From Hydractinia symbiolongicarpus (Eukaryota > Cnidaria > Hydrozoa > Anthoathecata > Hydractiniidae), in assembly GCF_029227915.1 (NCBI RefSeq), contig NC_079884.1:14200001-14264000 (forward strand): a stretch of DNA of 64,000 nucleotides. Reading direction: 5' to 3'. The position numbers and the translations under genes are program-made. The notes below the pieces were generated by a model. The model had not been told where the DNA came from and made no database searches. It worked only from the letters and a program-made list of their open reading frames with translations. Shown piece by piece: positions 38,674 through 50,014 of this stretch. How positions within the stretch are numbered: position 1 is the stretch's first letter; each line of letters opens with the position of its first letter.

Positions 38674-40010
38674 ATGTTTATTTTAGCTTTCACTATCGCA
38701 CTTTTCACATGTAAGGGAGTTTTTGTATTACGCGTGCTTGTTTGCTCTAAACTACGTCATTATAATTATATCTGTTCTTAAGTTTAACTTCTAACTTGTT
38801 GTTTCGTTATAAGTTAATTAATTTTCTAATATTCTTCTCCCCCTTTATTTTAGGTGCATATGGTCTTCAAGTACCTGACGTAACTGGACCAACTCCTTCG
38901 CCAGTCCCTTGTAAGGATAAAGTTTAATCTCGGCTACTTTCATTACTAAAATATATAGAATAAAATGTTTTAATACGAAATTGGCCTTTGTATCTACGCT
39001 CTGGCTAATTGTTAAGAGGACAGACAAAGTCAACAATATTATAACGGATTCTTTCCTTTGATCGATCAGTTTTTGCCACAATTGGAAAATCTAGTCAAAA
39101 GCGCAAAGGCTTTTTTAAAGACTCTAACACGTTTAAAAACTTGAATATTGGTTATAACTTAATTTACCATATGCACCTAATATATATTTTGAGCGGCGGT
39201 CTCTCGCTATAGAAATAGACCAAAACAAAATTATATAAAATAACGTATGTTTGAATTTTCAAGGTATCAAGCCGAATAAACGGATGATACTATGTAATTT
39301 TATAATTTCTAAATATAATATAAGTCATAAAAAAAATTTACCATGTTTTCCAATACATGATAATAACACAACACGATCTCACTTACATTGTTTTGTTTTT
39401 CACAGGTCCCAACAGCATGTGTGCTGGCCATTCCGATGGAAATTACAATTATGAACATCCCAATAATGGTAAAAAGGAGAATTATTTTGTACAATGTGTA
39501 GCTGGAAAGTCTTATTGTCAAGCATGTTGGCCAACAACTTTGAAATTCAAGAAAGAATGTAATCAGTGCATGTACAGTATGGATGGTAAGAATGAAGATT
39601 ATCTTTAATTATGTTCACACAATGTAGTTACACAACGAAACACAAGAAAGTAAAAATTTCTTTACGGCTCATTATCCTACCAAGAATAGCTTTCATGCTC
39701 TTTTTTAATTGTGAACTAAGACATATTTGTCAGTTGGATTAAACATATATAATTTTATACTCATATAGATCCGTGCTACACAACAAAATCTTGGATTGCA
39801 CCAGTGACATATACCTGTCCTGATGAGTGTCCATCACGTGGACCTACCTTTCAAGGCAACATTGCCGATCCAGCTGAAGACAGACATTACGTTGCTTGCT
39901 GGAATGGAGTGACTGTTGGTTGTGTCAACTGTCCAGCTGGTTTATTGTTCAATGAATATGAAAATGCATGTCTATATGAAGGGAAATACCTAACTAAACC
40001 ATTAAAGTAA
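38674..40010 (+). CDS. Chitin-binding (CBM14-like) secreted protein, gene 2, 171 aa
   Basis: Exons: 38674-38710, 38854-38910, 39406-39585, 39769-40010. All introns are phase 1 and the exon lengths are identical to gene 1. Residues 1-12 are the signal peptide (MFILAFTIALFT). A short Pro/Ser linker (PTPSPVP) is followed by two CBM14-like modules with the same Cys pattern as gene 1. In the modules the differences from gene 1 are few (for example CAGHSDG for CSGQADG, NEYENAC unchanged). It has a good TATA box and is the only intact plus-strand member. Its exon 2 contains the left breakpoint of the 4-kb tandem duplication. A secreted chitin-binding role is known for the fold; the tissue and matrix are inferred. 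Confidence 0.88.
39171..39344. repeat. 174-bp segment present only in duplication unit 1
   Basis: It lies in intron 2 of gene 2 and is flanked by the direct repeat AATTTACCAT (39161-39170 and 39335-39344). Unit 2 has a single AATTTACCAT at the matching place. It is either an insertion with a 10-bp target duplication or a slippage deletion in unit 2. Its sequence gives no clear terminal inverted repeats. Confidence 0.75.
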
Positions 40011-40104
40011 AATTGAGAAGTTAGACTTAGTGCCCATGAACTGGACTTGTGATATTCCGTTTTTTGTAAAAATTGTTGTTCATTTTTGTTGTAATTGTGA
40101 ACTA

Positions 40105-40173
40105 GTTTATTGTTCAATGAAAATGAAAAACGCATGTCTATATGAAGGGAAACATTACTAAAATTACTAAACC
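40105..40173 (+). repeat. Partial repeat of the exon 4 tail in the 3' flank
   Basis: This stretch repeats, with changes, the end of exon 4 (source about 39941-40001): GTTTATTGTTCAATGAA then AAAACGCATGTCTATATGAA. It is present in both duplication units (second copy about 44015-44083). I do not see it after the stop of gene 1. Confidence 0.75.
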
Positions 40174-40548
40174 AAGCAATCATTAAGTAGAAGTTATTTT
40201 AGTATCGATCATCTAAAAGTGTATTGTTGTTGTAAATTATACTTTTTAATAATAACTGTAATCATTATTTATTCCTTAAAAAAGACATACTGTTGATAAA
40301 TAATGTTTTACTTCTGTTAATGAGTATTTTGGTATACCCTTCGCAAAACCGAGAATGGAATAATTTATGATGTCTTACCACTATTATTTAATGGCAATAA
40401 TCAATTTTATGTTGATTTCAAAAATCGCGTTCAAGCATTATCTGGTGTTCTTTTATAACTTTATTACCTATACTGATTGGTTAGAAATATTTTAAAATGA
40501 TAGAGGCAGGCATTTTGTAAACATCTACAAACATTTTCTTTTTCGATA

Positions 40549-41721
40549 ATGCAACTTGTGGAGGACATTCATCAATCTTTTAGTGATGGAAAATTTACTT
40601 TGGGTATTTTTATTGACCTATCTAAGGCTTTTGATACCGTTGATCACAACATATTATTAGGTAAACTAAATGTGTATGGAATAAGTGGGGTAACATTAAA
40701 ATGGTTTAAAAGTTATCTGAGTGAACGAACTCAATACATAGATTTTGGCAGTGACAAAAAACTAATAAGCTAACAATTAAACGTGATGTTCCACAAGGTT
40801 CAATTCTTGGGCCACTCTTATTTTTAATATATGTTAATGATCTAAGGAATTGTTCTGAAATCCTAAATCCTATTATGTTTGCAGATGACACTAATTTGTT
40901 TTACTCCCATAATTGTATTAATACTCTTTATAAAACTGAAAATACCGATTTAAACAAATTATCGACCTGGTTCTCTGCTTATAAATTAACACTAAATATA
41001 AAAAAACAAATTACACATCATTCCACACACCACAAAGAAGAAAGGACTTGCCTATGGCCCTACCTAAACTAGAAATAGAAGGAAATCAAATTTCACAGGA
41101 GATATCCACTAAATTCTTAGGTGTGATACTTGATGAAAATTTAAATTGGCACCAACACATATCTATGGTAAATTTAAAAGTTTCAAAATCTATTGGCATC
41201 CTTTACAAATCACGTAACTTTCTAAACAGACAATCTCTAATACAATTGTATTACCCTTTTATACATAGTCATATTAATTACGCTAACATAGTTTGGTGTA
41301 GCACTAATAAAACTAAAATACAGTCACTTTACCTTCATCAAAAACATGCTGCCAGAATAGTCACTTTTAAAGATAGGTGACTCATTCCAGACCATTACTT
41401 CAGTCAATGAAAGTCTTGAATGTATTTCAAACGCTTTGTTTCATGTACAAAGCAAAACATAATGACACACCTGAAGTATTTACTAACACCTTTCACATTT
41501 CTCACAGCAAATACACAACGAGATCTGCAGGTCAATACTATCCACCATTTAGGAAAACTAAAAACAGTCAATTTTCCATTTCGTACCGCGGACCACACAT
41601 TTGGAATAGCTTTAACAAAATTAAGAAGTCAATTTTTTTATCTACTTCGGAGAACATATTTCGATGCAAATTGAAAAATCTACTTTTATTTGAATATGAG
41701 AGCGAAACGACTTTCTTTTGA
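40549..41721 (+). pseudogene. Truncated LINE reverse transcriptase, copy 1
   Basis: The plus strand encodes the middle and end of a non-LTR retrotransposon ORF2, broken by frameshifts. It shows the finger/palm segment [16 protein letters not shown], then QGSILGPL and the catalytic FADD box near 40878. The C-terminal region follows, with SYRGPHIWN and a Cys-free tail. The N-terminal endonuclease and early RT motifs are missing. A one-base deletion near 40760 breaks the frame; copy 2 is open there. The style is of the CR1/Jockey/Daphne-like elements common in cnidarians; the clade is not assigned. It is dead. Confidence 0.85.
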
Positions 41722-42943
41722 ATTCTTTTTTCTTTAATTTTAATTTCATTCTCATTTTTTTAATTTCATTATACTTTTGTTATTTATACATAGCTATATC
41801 GATTAGGATATATTTGTTGTTAATAAACTTGTTTGTAACGTTAAACAGTAAATAGCAGCCCTCTCAAAAACAGGCACCGCGGAACTACGTTTTGCGTAGA
41901 AATAAAAGGTTCTCAAAGATAAGACTACTTTTGTCTTTTGCGAGTCACCTGGCTTAGTAAGGAAACTTGCAATCAATCCGTAGTATTGTATATATATGTT
42001 ACGTATAGTATATATGTATATATGTATTGTATTGTTACGTATATTATATAAGTCTATGGAAACTTTTGTAACTATACCTTTTTTATGCGAAATATACCTA
42101 CATACACATACACATAAATTTTCAGGCCTGAAACTTCTGCTTACTATTATAACCCGGACGCAAAACTTTGTATCCGCCTATACTAACTAAACCTTTGTTT
42201 TGCTTTTTTTAAATCGTTTAAACATCTTCTTCTTTTGTTTTGAACTTAATTACTACGCCTGGTTTGTTAAAATATATTACAATGTTTAGAACGGGAGTCT
42301 AAAAACGCATTTTTTATATCTAAAATAAATAGATTTAATTGAAAACGCAACAAGCAAATAACTATCAGCTATACTTTAGAATGGGCATGCGATATCTGAT
42401 TATTATCAGGAGCAAAGTATCTCCTAAAATTCTGTTTTGGAAAGGGAAAATGATTACACTGTAATCGCATTCCCTTTAATACTAAAAATTTTATGTATTT
42501 TTAGTATTTTAGAAATTATGAATACGTGAAACACTCAAATCGTTATTTTTAACAAATTTTTGGAAAGCTTATAATTCACAAAATACTTATTTCGAAAAAA
42601 TATAAATTTTAAACAGAAAAATGATGAAAAAATGGAGGAATATATAAAAATAAATAAATTGTTCTCAGTTCTTTTCAATTTAATTTGTTTACAAAGGGTA
42701 ATTCTCAACATCTTTAAAAGAATTTTTGTCTGATTTACTTCTACGTTACAAGCATTTATGCATATAGAGACAAAACTAAAATTTTAATTTTTATGAACAT
42801 ACTGAGCTCTCCAGCGGTGTCCCTCTTTTCCTAAAAATAATTTGTTAAGATCACATTGTGAGTAACCAAACACCTTATTGGTATTTTAAAAACAAAGTCA
42901 AACTATTTAGTAAGTAGGTAGAATACATCTAAAATCAGATTTA
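41722..42943. other. Downstream part of duplication unit 1
   Basis: This is non-coding and AT-rich, with a LINE 3' region to about 41850. The same sequence recurs in unit 2 with small indels. Confidence 0.5.
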
Positions 42944-43922
42944 TATGGTCTTCAAGTACCTGACGTAACTGGACCAACTCCTTCGCCAGTCCCTTGTAAG
43001 GATAAAGTTTAATCTCGGCTACTTTCATTACTAAAATATATAGAATAAAATGTTTTAATACGAAATTGGCCTTTGTATCTACGCTCTGGCTAATTGTGTA
43101 AGAGGACAGACAAAGTCAACAATATTATAACGGATTCTTTCCTTTGATCGATCAGTTTTTGCCACAATTGGAAAATCTAGTCAAAAGCGCAAAGGCTTTT
43201 TTAAAGACTCTAACACGTTTAAAAACTTGAATATTGGTTATAACTTAATTTACCATGTTTTCCAATACATGATAATAACACAACACGATCTCACTTACAT
43301 TGTTTTGTTTTTCACAGGTCCCAACAGCATGTGTGCTGGCCATTCCGATGGAAATTACAATTATGAACATCCCAATAATGGTAAAAAGGAGAACTATTTT
43401 GTACAATGTGTAGGTGGAAAGTCTTATTGTCAAGCATGTTGGCCAACAACTTTGAAATTCAAGAAAGAATGTAATCAGTGCATGTACAGTATGGATGGTA
43501 AGAATGAAGATTATCTTTAATTATGTTCACACAATGTAGTTACACAACGAAACACAAGAAAGTAAAAATTTCTTTACGGCTCATTATCCTACCAAGAATA
43601 GCTTTCATGCTCTTTTTTAATTGTGAACTAAGACATATTTGTCAGTTGGATTAAACATATATAATTTTATACTCATATAGATCCGTGCTACACAACAAAA
43701 TCTTGGATTGCACCAGTGACATATACCTGTCCTGATGAGTGTCCATCACGTGGACCTACCTTTCAAGGCAACATTGCCGATCCAGCTGAAGACAGACATT
43801 ACGTTGCTTGCTGGAATGGAGTGACTGTTGGTTGTGTCAACTGTCCAGCTGGTTTATTGTTCAATGAATATGAAAATGCATGTCTATATGAAGGGAAATA
43901 CCTAACTAAACCATTAAAGTAA
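42944..43922 (+). pseudogene. Decapitated chitin-binding gene copy (gene 3)
   Basis: The copy carries 52 nt of exon 2 (42944-42995), all of exon 3 (43318-43497) and exon 4 (43681-43922), with splice sites intact. Exon 1, the signal peptide, the TATA box and intron 1 were left outside the duplication. Exon 3 encodes one change against gene 2 (CVGGKS for CVAGKS) and exon 4 is identical in protein. Unless a new promoter and start have been recruited, it cannot make a secreted product. Read-through splicing from gene 2 is possible because both copies lie on the same strand and all introns are phase 1. Confidence 0.8.
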
Positions 43923-44461
43923 AATTGAGAAGTTAGACTTAGTTCCCATGAACTGGACTTGTGATATTCCGTTTTTTGTAAAAATTGTTGTTCATTTTTG
44001 TTGTAATTGTGAACTAGTTTATTGTTCAATGAAAATGAAAAACGCATGTCTATATGAAGGGAAACATTACTAAAATTACTAAACCAAGCAATCATTAAGT
44101 AGAAGTTATTTTAGTACAGATCATCTAAAAGTGTATTGTTGTTGTAAATTATACTTTTTATTAATAACTGTAATCATTATTTATTCCTTAAAAAAGACAT
44201 ACTGTTGATAAATAATGTTTTACTTCTGTTAATGAGTATTATGGTATACCCCTTACGCAAGACCGAGAATGGAATAATTTATATGTCTTACCAGTATTAT
44301 TTAATGGCAATAATCAATTTCATGTTGATTTTAAAAATCGCGTTCAAGCATTATCTGGTGTTCTTTTATAACTTTATTACCTATACTGATTGGTTAGAAA
44401 TATTTTAGAATGATAGAGGCAGGCATTTTGTAAACATCTACAAACATTTTCTTTTTCGATA

Positions 44462-45649
44462 ATGCAACTTGTGGAGGACATTCATCAATCTTTAAGTGAT
44501 GGAAAATTTACTTTGGGTATTTTTATTGACCTATCTAAGGCTTTTGATACCGTTGATCACAACATATTTTTAGGTAAACTAAATGTGTATGGAATAAGTG
44601 GGGTGACATTAAAATGGTTTAAAAGTTATCTGAGTGAACGAACACAATACATAGATATTGGCAGTGACAAAAAAACTAATAAGCTAACAATTAAATGTGG
44701 TGTTCCACAAGGTTCAATTCTTGGGCCACTATTTTTAATATATGTTAATGATCTAAGGAATTGTTCTGAAATCCTAAATCCTATTATGTTTGCAGATGAC
44801 ACTAATTTGTTTTACTCCCATAAATGTATTAATACTTTTTATAAAACTGTAAATACCGAGTTAAACAAATTATCGACCTGGTTCTCTGCTTATAAATTAT
44901 CACTAAATATAAAAAAACAAATTATACATCATTCCACACACCACAAAGAAAAAAGGACTTACCTATTGCCCTACCTAAAGTAGAAATAGAGGGAAATCAA
45001 ATTTCACAGGAGATATCCACTAAATTCTTAGGTGTGATACTTAGGTGTGATAAATTTAAAGTGGCACCAACACATAAATACGGTAAATAAAGTTTCAAAA
45101 TCTATTGACATCCCTTACAAATCACGTAACTTTCTAAACAGACAATCTTTAATACAATTGTATTACTCTTTTATACATAGTCATATTAATTACGCTAACA
45201 TAGTTTGGTGTAGCACTAATAAAACTAAAATACAGTCACTTTACCTTCATCAAAAACATGCTGCCAGAATAATCACTTTTAAAGATAGGCTGACTCATTC
45301 CAGACCATTACTTCAGTCAATGAAAGCTTTGAATGTATTTCCACTAAATATCTTTCACACGCTTTGTTTCATGTACAAAGCAAAAAATAATGACACACCT
45401 GAAGTATTTACTAACACCTTTCACATTTCTTACAGCAAATACACAACGAGATCTGCAGGTCAATACTATCCACCATTTAGGAAAACTAAAAACAGTCAAT
45501 TTTCCATTTCGTACCGCCGACCACACATTTGGAATAGCTTTAACAAAATTAAAAAGTCAATTTTTGTATCTACTTCGGAGAACATATTTCGATGTAAATT
45601 GAAAAATCTACTTTTATTTGAATTTGAGAGCGAAACGTCTTTCTTTTGA
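44462..45649 (+). pseudogene. Truncated LINE reverse transcriptase, copy 2
   Basis: It is the duplicate of the copy at 40549. Here the first part is open for 173 codons (44462-44983), and the second for 200 codons (45047-45649). The frame breaks near 44985 and 45030, where GGTGTGATACTT/AGGTGTGATA is partly repeated. FADD is intact near 44795. It lacks the endonuclease and the early RT motifs. Confidence 0.85.
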
Positions 45650-46844
45650 ATTCTTTTTTTTTAATTTTAATTTCATTCTCATTTTTTAATTTCATTATAC
45701 TTTTGTTATTTATACATTATATCGATTAGGATATATTTGTTGTTAATAAACTTGTTTGTAACGTTAAACAGTAAATAGCTGCCCTCTCAAAAACAGGCAC
45801 CGCGGAACTACGCTTTCCGTAGAAAAAACAGGTTCTCAATGATAAGACTACTTTTGTCTTCTGCGAGTCACCTGGCTTAGTAAGAAAATTTGAAATTAAT
45901 CCGTAGTATTGTATGTATATGTTACGTATATTATATATGTATATATGTATTATAATGTTACGTATATTATAAAGTCTATGGAAACTTTTTGTAACTATAC
46001 CTTTTTTATGCGAAATATACCTACATACACATACACATAAATTTTTAGGCCTGAAACTTCTGCTTACTATTATAACCGGGACGCAAAACTTTGTATCCGC
46101 CTATACTAACTAAACCTTTGTTTTGCTTTTTTTTAAATCGCTTAAACATCTTCTTCTTTTGTTTTGAACTTAATTACTACGCCTGGTTTGTTAAAATATA
46201 CTAAATGTTCAAGACGGGAGTCTAAAAACGCATTTTTTATTTCTAAAAAAAATAGATTTAATTGAAAAGTAACAAGCAAAGAACTATCAGCTATACTTTA
46301 CTTTAAGTTGGTAAATCTTGATATCGAAAGAATGGGCATGCGATATCTGATTATTATCAGGAGCAAAGTATCTCCTAAAAATCTGTTTTGGAAAGGGAAA
46401 AAAAAATTTTTTAAGTATTTTTAGTATTTTAGAAATTATGAATACGTGAAACACTCAAATCGTTATTTTTAACAAATTTTTGGAAAGCTTATAATTCACA
46501 AAATACTTATTTGGAAAAAAAATGATGAAGAAATGGAGAAATATATAAAAATAAATAAATTGTTCTCAGTTCTTTTCAATTTAATTTGTTTACAAAGGGT
46601 AATTCTCAACATCTTTAAAAGAATTTTTGTCTGATTTACTTCTACGTTACAAGCATTTATGCACATAGAGACAAAACTAAAATTTTAATTTTTATGGATA
46701 TACTGAGCTCTCCAACGGTGTCCCTCTTTTCCTAAAAATAGTTTGTTAAGATCACATTGTGAGTAACCAAACACCTTATTGGTATTTTAAAAACAAAGTC
46801 AAACTATTTAGTAAGTAGGTAGAATACATCTAAAATCAGATTTA

Positions 46845-47519
46845 TTGCGCATCGACGTTGATCCGATAAGGAATTTTTAATAAGAAATGTTTTACGTTGT
46901 CACAGTTGAACAACGACCACAACTAAACATATTAATCAATAAAAACAAAGCTAAGGACAAAGAACGAAGAATCCAAAACAACCTTAAGGCGACACATTAT
47001 ACATACCATTCAGCAAGCAAAGAATTGCACTAGGCGATCAAAGTAATTACAGTACACACACTTGGTATCTAAACACGTAAAAGTTCGGCTCTATGTGACG
47101 ATATTAGATTGTGAAAATTAACAAGAGATGGTTAGTGTATTTGTATTTGTGGTTCACCACAAACTAGGAAGGGGTAATCTTGGTAATGGTAATTAAGTTA
47201 ATTGAATTATTGTCACAAAGGAAATTGTGAAGAACGACTATCACGCTCAAGGAGTGCCGTTGCGTTTTGCTAATAACAAAATGCATGAATGAAAAGCATA
47301 AAATGAGATTTTTGTTTCCTTAAAGAATGACATAAAACACGTTATTTCATAAAAATTATACCGGGGCAATATTTTAGGAGTTATATATGGATTAGAATCA
47401 TGCATAAGCATACTTGTGAGACAAAAATCCCTCTAATCGGAGTTAGGGTTTATATGGGTCATTGTGTGGGTCTTACTTAACACGAAATTTCCTGTCACGA
47501 ATAAAAGGCTTAAAATGGG
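46845..47519. other. Unique spacer upstream of gene 4
   Basis: Nothing is recognised before the TATA box at 47520. Confidence 0.45.
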
Positions 47520-47528
47520 TATAAAAGG
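47520..47528 (+). promoter_or_regulatory. TATA box of gene 4
   Basis: TATAAAAGG lies 82-90 bp before the ATG at 47610, much as at gene 2. Confidence 0.55.
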
Positions 47529-47609
47529 AAAAATTTAAACAGAAGGCGAGCAGATTTCTTGAAGTAAACAAAGGAGCAAAAGTTACCTAATAACGCACAG
47601 CTAGAGAAG

Positions 47610-48818
47610 ATGTTGTATATAGCATTCATATTTGTCAATCTTTTTCACAGTATGATTGGATGTAAAATTACTTTTTGAGCATTATTCGTTTTCGAGAAAA
47701 TATTAATTTACTGTAATTTTCTTTATTTTGTACTAGCTGCTTGGTTCACGTAGCTTCAATTTTGTTAACTTGTACGTGCATTTAGTCTATCAATTGGAAA
47801 AGATGCTTTTGATGTCTGAGCTGTGTGTAAGTTATACTTAAAATCTAGCTACATCTGTTCATGTAATATTTGGGTTTTCAAATACATATACCAGTACCAT
47901 CTAAGGTACTTTTGGACAAGGTATTGATCTCCCTATTTTCTAATTCGTACCTAAAACGAAAATAAATTTATTTATTATTAACTTTGCTTCTAGAGTCAGT
48001 CTGGAAAGGTACAGCGAGTGTGGTACAATAGAAAATATACCGTATATATTTCTTTCCTCAATATATCTCCTGCAGGATCATTTCAATATTAGGGTGGGTG
48101 GGAGGGTCATTTATATCGACTTGTGATAAGTCGTAAGACGATACACCAATAAAAAGATTAGGACACGTGATAAAGCCACGCCAAGGAAACACAAATTAAT
48201 TTATATGTAATTATTTTATTGATTTGTGTTATCCTCTGTTTATTTTAGGTGAACTTTCCTGTTGCAATAATTTACCAGATGGGCTTTACTCTTCAAAGAT
48301 TTTCAGTAACGCCTACATTCAATGCGTTGCTGGTATAACATATTGTCAGACATGCTGGCCTTCTACATTGACGTATAGAGGAATGCGGACAATGCATGTA
48401 CGACTTAAATGGTTGGTATACTTTAAACATGGCATTATATCTTTTAATACTATTCTTTTATGGACAACATCTTTTGATTTTGCGCAAAAATTTAATGAGA
48501 TACAGGCTTAACCCATGTATAGAATACAATATGCTATTAAAAAGGTCTTCTAAGGATTGAAAACAAGATCTCATTCTTTCAGATACGTGTTACAAGCAGC
48601 CAACAACAACCACGACCACCACAGAAGCCACAACTACAACTATAGCACCACAAAACTGTCCTGATGAATGTCCAAGTGCAGGACCATTTTATGTCGGAAA
48701 ACTACTAGACTTCACAAATACTTGGGATTTTGTTGAATGTTGGATTGGATTAACGACCACTTGCAGAAAATGTGCTGACGGAAAAACGTTTAACAAAGAA
48801 ATACTCGAGTGCGTTTAA
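47610..48818 (+). pseudogene. Chitin-binding family gene 4, frameshifted
   Basis: Exons: 47610-47649 (signal peptide MLYIAFIFVNLFH), 48249-48411 and 48583-48818. Exon 2 has CCNNLPDGLY and YIQCVAGITYCQTCWP, then near 48378-48382 it has one base more than the frame needs. Beyond that point the family pattern ECGQCMY continues in another frame. Its length (163 nt) is not a multiple of three, unlike the family. The last exon reads in the restored frame, with a Thr-rich linker of about 20 residues and a second CBM14-like module (CPDECPSAGP, FVECWIGL, CADGKTFNKEILEC). Without a frame correction translation would stop soon after exon 3 begins. It could be a real pseudogene or a base error. No Pro-rich exon is present. 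Confidence 0.75.
48092..48106 (+). repeat. Potential G-quadruplex motif
   Basis: GGGTGGGTGGGAGGG has four G3 tracts with single-base loops. It lies in intron 1 of gene 4, about 140 bp upstream of exon 2, in an otherwise AT-rich region. Confidence 0.8.
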
Positions 48819-49028
48819 CAGTTGCTTTCGTTAAGTTATCAAAAGATTAGAGTAAACATCGATATAAGAATATTTATTAAGATTACTTACTCTCGCAGCA
48901 CAACTTTTAAGACCTCCTTGATGGAATCGTAAGAAAAGACCGACCGATCAAAACAAAAACGAAAACGAAAAATGGGCGAAGCATACATCAGTACATTTTC
49001 TTTCTGTTCAAAACAATGCTCGTAAACT

Positions 49029-49232
49029 ACAATCATGTTCATAATAGTTTTGGAAAAACCACTTTCCCCCTCTCCCCACTTTTCAGTGTTGGTTGGAGGT
49101 CTTTTCCGGGTCGCCGGCAGTATTTTGGGGCACAAATCAACACAAAATCAACACTGACTGTTGGGGGAGAGGGGGAAAACTCTGAAAAAAGCCTCAAAAG
49201 CCGTTTTTCCAATAATTTATGAACATGATTGT
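49029..49232. mobile_element. MITE copy 1 with 16-bp perfect TIRs
   Basis: The ends are ACAATCATGTTCATAA and its reverse complement. The inner parts also pair imperfectly (CCCCCTCTCCCC against GGGGGAGAGGGGG), so the whole 204 bp can fold. It is non-coding. No certain target-site duplication is visible. Confidence 0.85.
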
Positions 49233-49298
49233 CTGTAAATGACATAAAAAAATTGAAAATGGGTTACCCTTGTTTAGAGCCAAAATTTTGCTTTGATG

Positions 49299-49513
49299 AC
49301 ACGTTACACACGTTCCGCACATGTTCCACACCCGTTCCAAGGTGCTCCACCATCGGTTGCACGTACCGTCAAATTCAATGAAATTGAAGTAAATTTTAAT
49401 TTTTATAAAAAATTGACGGAACGTGTGGAACGTGTGCTACTGCAGTCTCCTCTTGTACACTTGGCTATGGAACTTGAGTGGAACGTGTGCGGAACGTGTG
49501 TGGAACGTGTGTG
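49299..49513. mobile_element. Inverted-repeat element with GGAACGTGTG repeats
   Basis: The left end has ACACACGTTCCGCACATGTT and following ACGTTCC-like units. The right part has repeated GGAACGTGTG (49418-49437 and 49477-49513) on the opposite orientation. It is a small inverted-repeat element between the two MITE copies. The class is unknown. Confidence 0.6.
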
Positions 49514-49809
49514 TTTTCCATTTCTTTTATACTACAAAGTGTCTATGTTATACAAAGAACAATTTTAGTCATGTATATACAATATATAAGCATATAAAAG
49601 CTCTTGCCACATACGACAAACAATAAGAAACAAACAGACAATAGGAGGCCTGGAATCTAGTTTATGAAACAAGAAAACCAACCAGCTCTGCATGCACGGT
49701 ATAAGGAATGACAAAGTGGTACTTGTCCTTAATTCAGCCAACACAAACGCACACAAAAGCTTTTGTAAAAAAAAAGCCACTTAAAAAAACTAAGTCTCAC
49801 ATTATAGAG

Positions 49810-50014
49810 ACAATCATGTTCATAATAGTTTTGGAAAAACCACTTTCCCCCTCTCCCCACTTTTCAGTGTTGGTTGGAGGTCTTTTCCAGAGTCGCCGGC
49901 AGTATTTTGGGGCACAAATCAACACTAAATCAACACTGACTGTTGGGGGAGAGGGGGAAAACTCTGAAAAAAGCCTCAAAAGCCGTTTTTCCAATAATTT
50001 ATGAACATGATTGT
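49810..50014. mobile_element. MITE copy 2
   Basis: It is nearly identical to copy 1 (a few substitutions and one 1-bp length difference), in the same orientation, with identical 16-bp TIRs. The high similarity implies recent movement or a local duplication. Confidence 0.85.

Larger units (their letters stand above)
38859..42943 (+). repeat. 4-kb tandem duplication, unit 1
   Basis: The unit begins inside exon 2 of gene 2 (TATGGTC at 38859) and ends at CAGATTTA before 42944, where the same TATGGTC begins again. It contains exons 3 and 4 of gene 2, their 3' flank, a LINE fragment and ~1.1 kb of downstream sequence. Confidence 0.9.
42944..46844 (+). repeat. 4-kb tandem duplication, unit 2
   Basis: This is the direct copy of 38859-42943. 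It ends at CAGATTTA (46837-46844), after which the sequence becomes unique. It is ~184 bp shorter than unit 1, largely through the 174-bp difference in intron 2. The two units are very similar along their length. Confidence 0.9.

Noticed and set aside
39887-40183. 98-codon antisense frame over gene 2 exon 4
   Set aside because: A shadow of the coding strand; an equivalent antisense frame exists over gene 3.
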